From contig NZ_PTRA01000006.1 of NCBI RefSeq assembly GCF_002943425.1, positions 124,001 through 188,000 on the forward strand: a stretch of 64,000 bases of DNA, written 5' to 3'. The stretch comes from Siphonobacter curvatus (lineage in GTDB: Bacteria; Bacteroidota; Bacteroidia; Cytophagales; Spirosomataceae). Below are positions 63,394 to 64,000 of this stretch, piece after piece; position 1 is the first letter of the stretch, and every line of letters starts with the position of its first letter. The position numbers and the translations under genes are program-made. The notes below the pieces were generated by a model, which did not search any database, had not been told where the DNA came from, and saw nothing but the letters and a program-made list of their open reading frames with translations.

Positions 63394-64000
63394 TCATACG
63401 GAAGGAGTCCATAGTCCCGAGGCCGCCGTTCGCTCAGCATAGGCGTCAAAAACAATAGGCGGGCGACCCAGTATTTGTGCTACGTCAGGAGTTAGCGAGG
63501 CGTTTCGACCGTCGAGTACCTCGCTGAACAGATACGCAAGTAAGGCTATCATTTCGGGCGGCGTACCTAGATCCTGCAAGGCGGACAGGTACGATTCCAG
63601 CGGAATTGTTTCGTAAGAGATTGATCGGTCGGTGTAGCGGGCAATCGTCTGAACAGCCTCGGCAAAGGTAAGCAGGCGAGGACCCGTCAATTCATAGACT
63701 CGTCCCGTATGCTGGGGCTGCGTCAGAGCGGCTACGGCCACTTCGGCAATATCATCGGCATCGATAAATGGCTCCCCAACGTCCGCTACCGGCAAGACCA
63801 GCTGGCCTTGCTGTATACTTTCCAGAAAAAAACTTTCGCTAAAATTCTGATGAAACCAGCTCGCTCGCAACACAGTCCATTCGACGCCAGCGTTCATGAC
63901 GATTTGTTCGCACCGTTCAGCGGCTTCCTCTCCCCGGCCGGAAAGGAGGACTAGTCGACGAATCCCCGCCTGCACGGCCTTTTCCACAAACGAACGAATG
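63394..64000 (-). CDS. NmrA/NAD(P)-binding protein, C-terminal part (runs off right edge)
   Basis: The frame is open to the window end, so the N-terminal dinucleotide-binding motif is outside. The visible part (IRRLVLLSGRGEEAAERCEQ, VEWTVLRASWFHQNFSESF, EPFIDADDIAEVAVAALT and GRVYELTGPRLLTFAEAV) is typical of NmrA-like/NAD(P)H-binding atypical SDRs such as YtfG/QorB types. These bind NADP and act as redox sensors or quinone reductases in the cytoplasm. Confidence 0.82.
   Translation of the reverse strand, partial: IRSFVEKAVQAGIRRLVLLSGRGEEAAERCEQIVMNAGVEWTVLRASWFHQNFSESFFLESIQQGQLVLPVADVGEPFIDADDIAEVAVAALTQPQHTGRVYELTGPRLLTFAEAVQTIARYTDRSISYETIPLESYLSALQDLGTPPEMIALLAYLFSEVLDGRNASLTPDVAQILGRPPIVFDAYAERTAASGLWTPSV

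Noticed and set aside
1-64000. CRISPR array, rRNA or tRNA genes, or an intact insertion sequence
   Set aside because: Read through for evenly spaced repeats, conserved RNA cores and transposase motifs; none could be supported.

Overview
The window looks like chromosome from a Bacteroidota member of the Cytophagales type (Spirosomaceae or Siphonobacter-like; this placement is inference). The reasons are two SusC/SusD pairs, large TonB-dependent receptors with carboxypeptidase-like N-termini, LytS-type and PAS histidine kinases, a receiver-CRP fusion, and several promoters that fit the Bacteroidota pattern TTG/TTTG, about 20 bases, TAnnTTTG.

Left part (1-12.6 kb). The end of a NUC-type endonuclease and a GH13 amylase are followed by a DMT/EamA transporter gene that is broken in two. 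Its first 30 or so codons lie at about 11174-11263, directly behind an MFS exporter gene. Its last two thirds lie at 2274-2897. Between them sits an AT-rich island of about 8.3 kb with no integrase. The island carries an excisionase-like HTH protein with a small partner, then a tightly coupled four-gene operon: an MBL-fold hydrolase, a 1937-residue trypsin-like protease/STAND NTPase with a very long helical C-terminus, and two short paralogous proteins of unknown family. The MBL plus protease plus STAND set resembles AVAST type I (Avs1) anti-phage systems. The protease-NTPase fusion and the paired small proteins make it the best candidate for an undescribed system.

Middle (13-26 kb). Metabolic genes (DUF1338 dioxygenase, heme oxygenase, an exported HisC-like aminotransferase, an IscS-like protein without the active-site Cys) precede a minus-strand redox/receptor cluster: TlpA, YceI, DsbD-alpha-like, di-heme peroxidase, then after a terminator a TonB receptor and a DUF4397 lipoprotein. 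The TlpA gene has a long leader with a good promoter and a short ORF ending in four Cys codons. A second Cys-rich short ORF precedes the SusC gene at 53.2 kb, and both loci share an almost identical palindrome. This suggests a cysteine- or sulfur-responsive regulon.

Right part (26-64 kb). The first SusC/SusD pair (28.7-33.2 kb) is followed by a TlpA protein. Next come a Fic protein, a heme protein/lipoprotein/LytS kinase operon, AraC, SDR and a CxxC-less thioredoxin-like gene, a PAS kinase with a receiver-CRP regulator, MBL and DinB-like genes, a decayed CMD-like gene, a divergent AKR/LysR pair, an OpgC-like acyltransferase, a GH127 enzyme and an FMN reductase. The second SusC/SusD pair is followed by an M14 peptidase, which points to peptide use, and another TonB receptor. 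An NmrA-like gene runs off the right end. No rRNA, tRNA, CRISPR array or intact insertion sequence was recognised.
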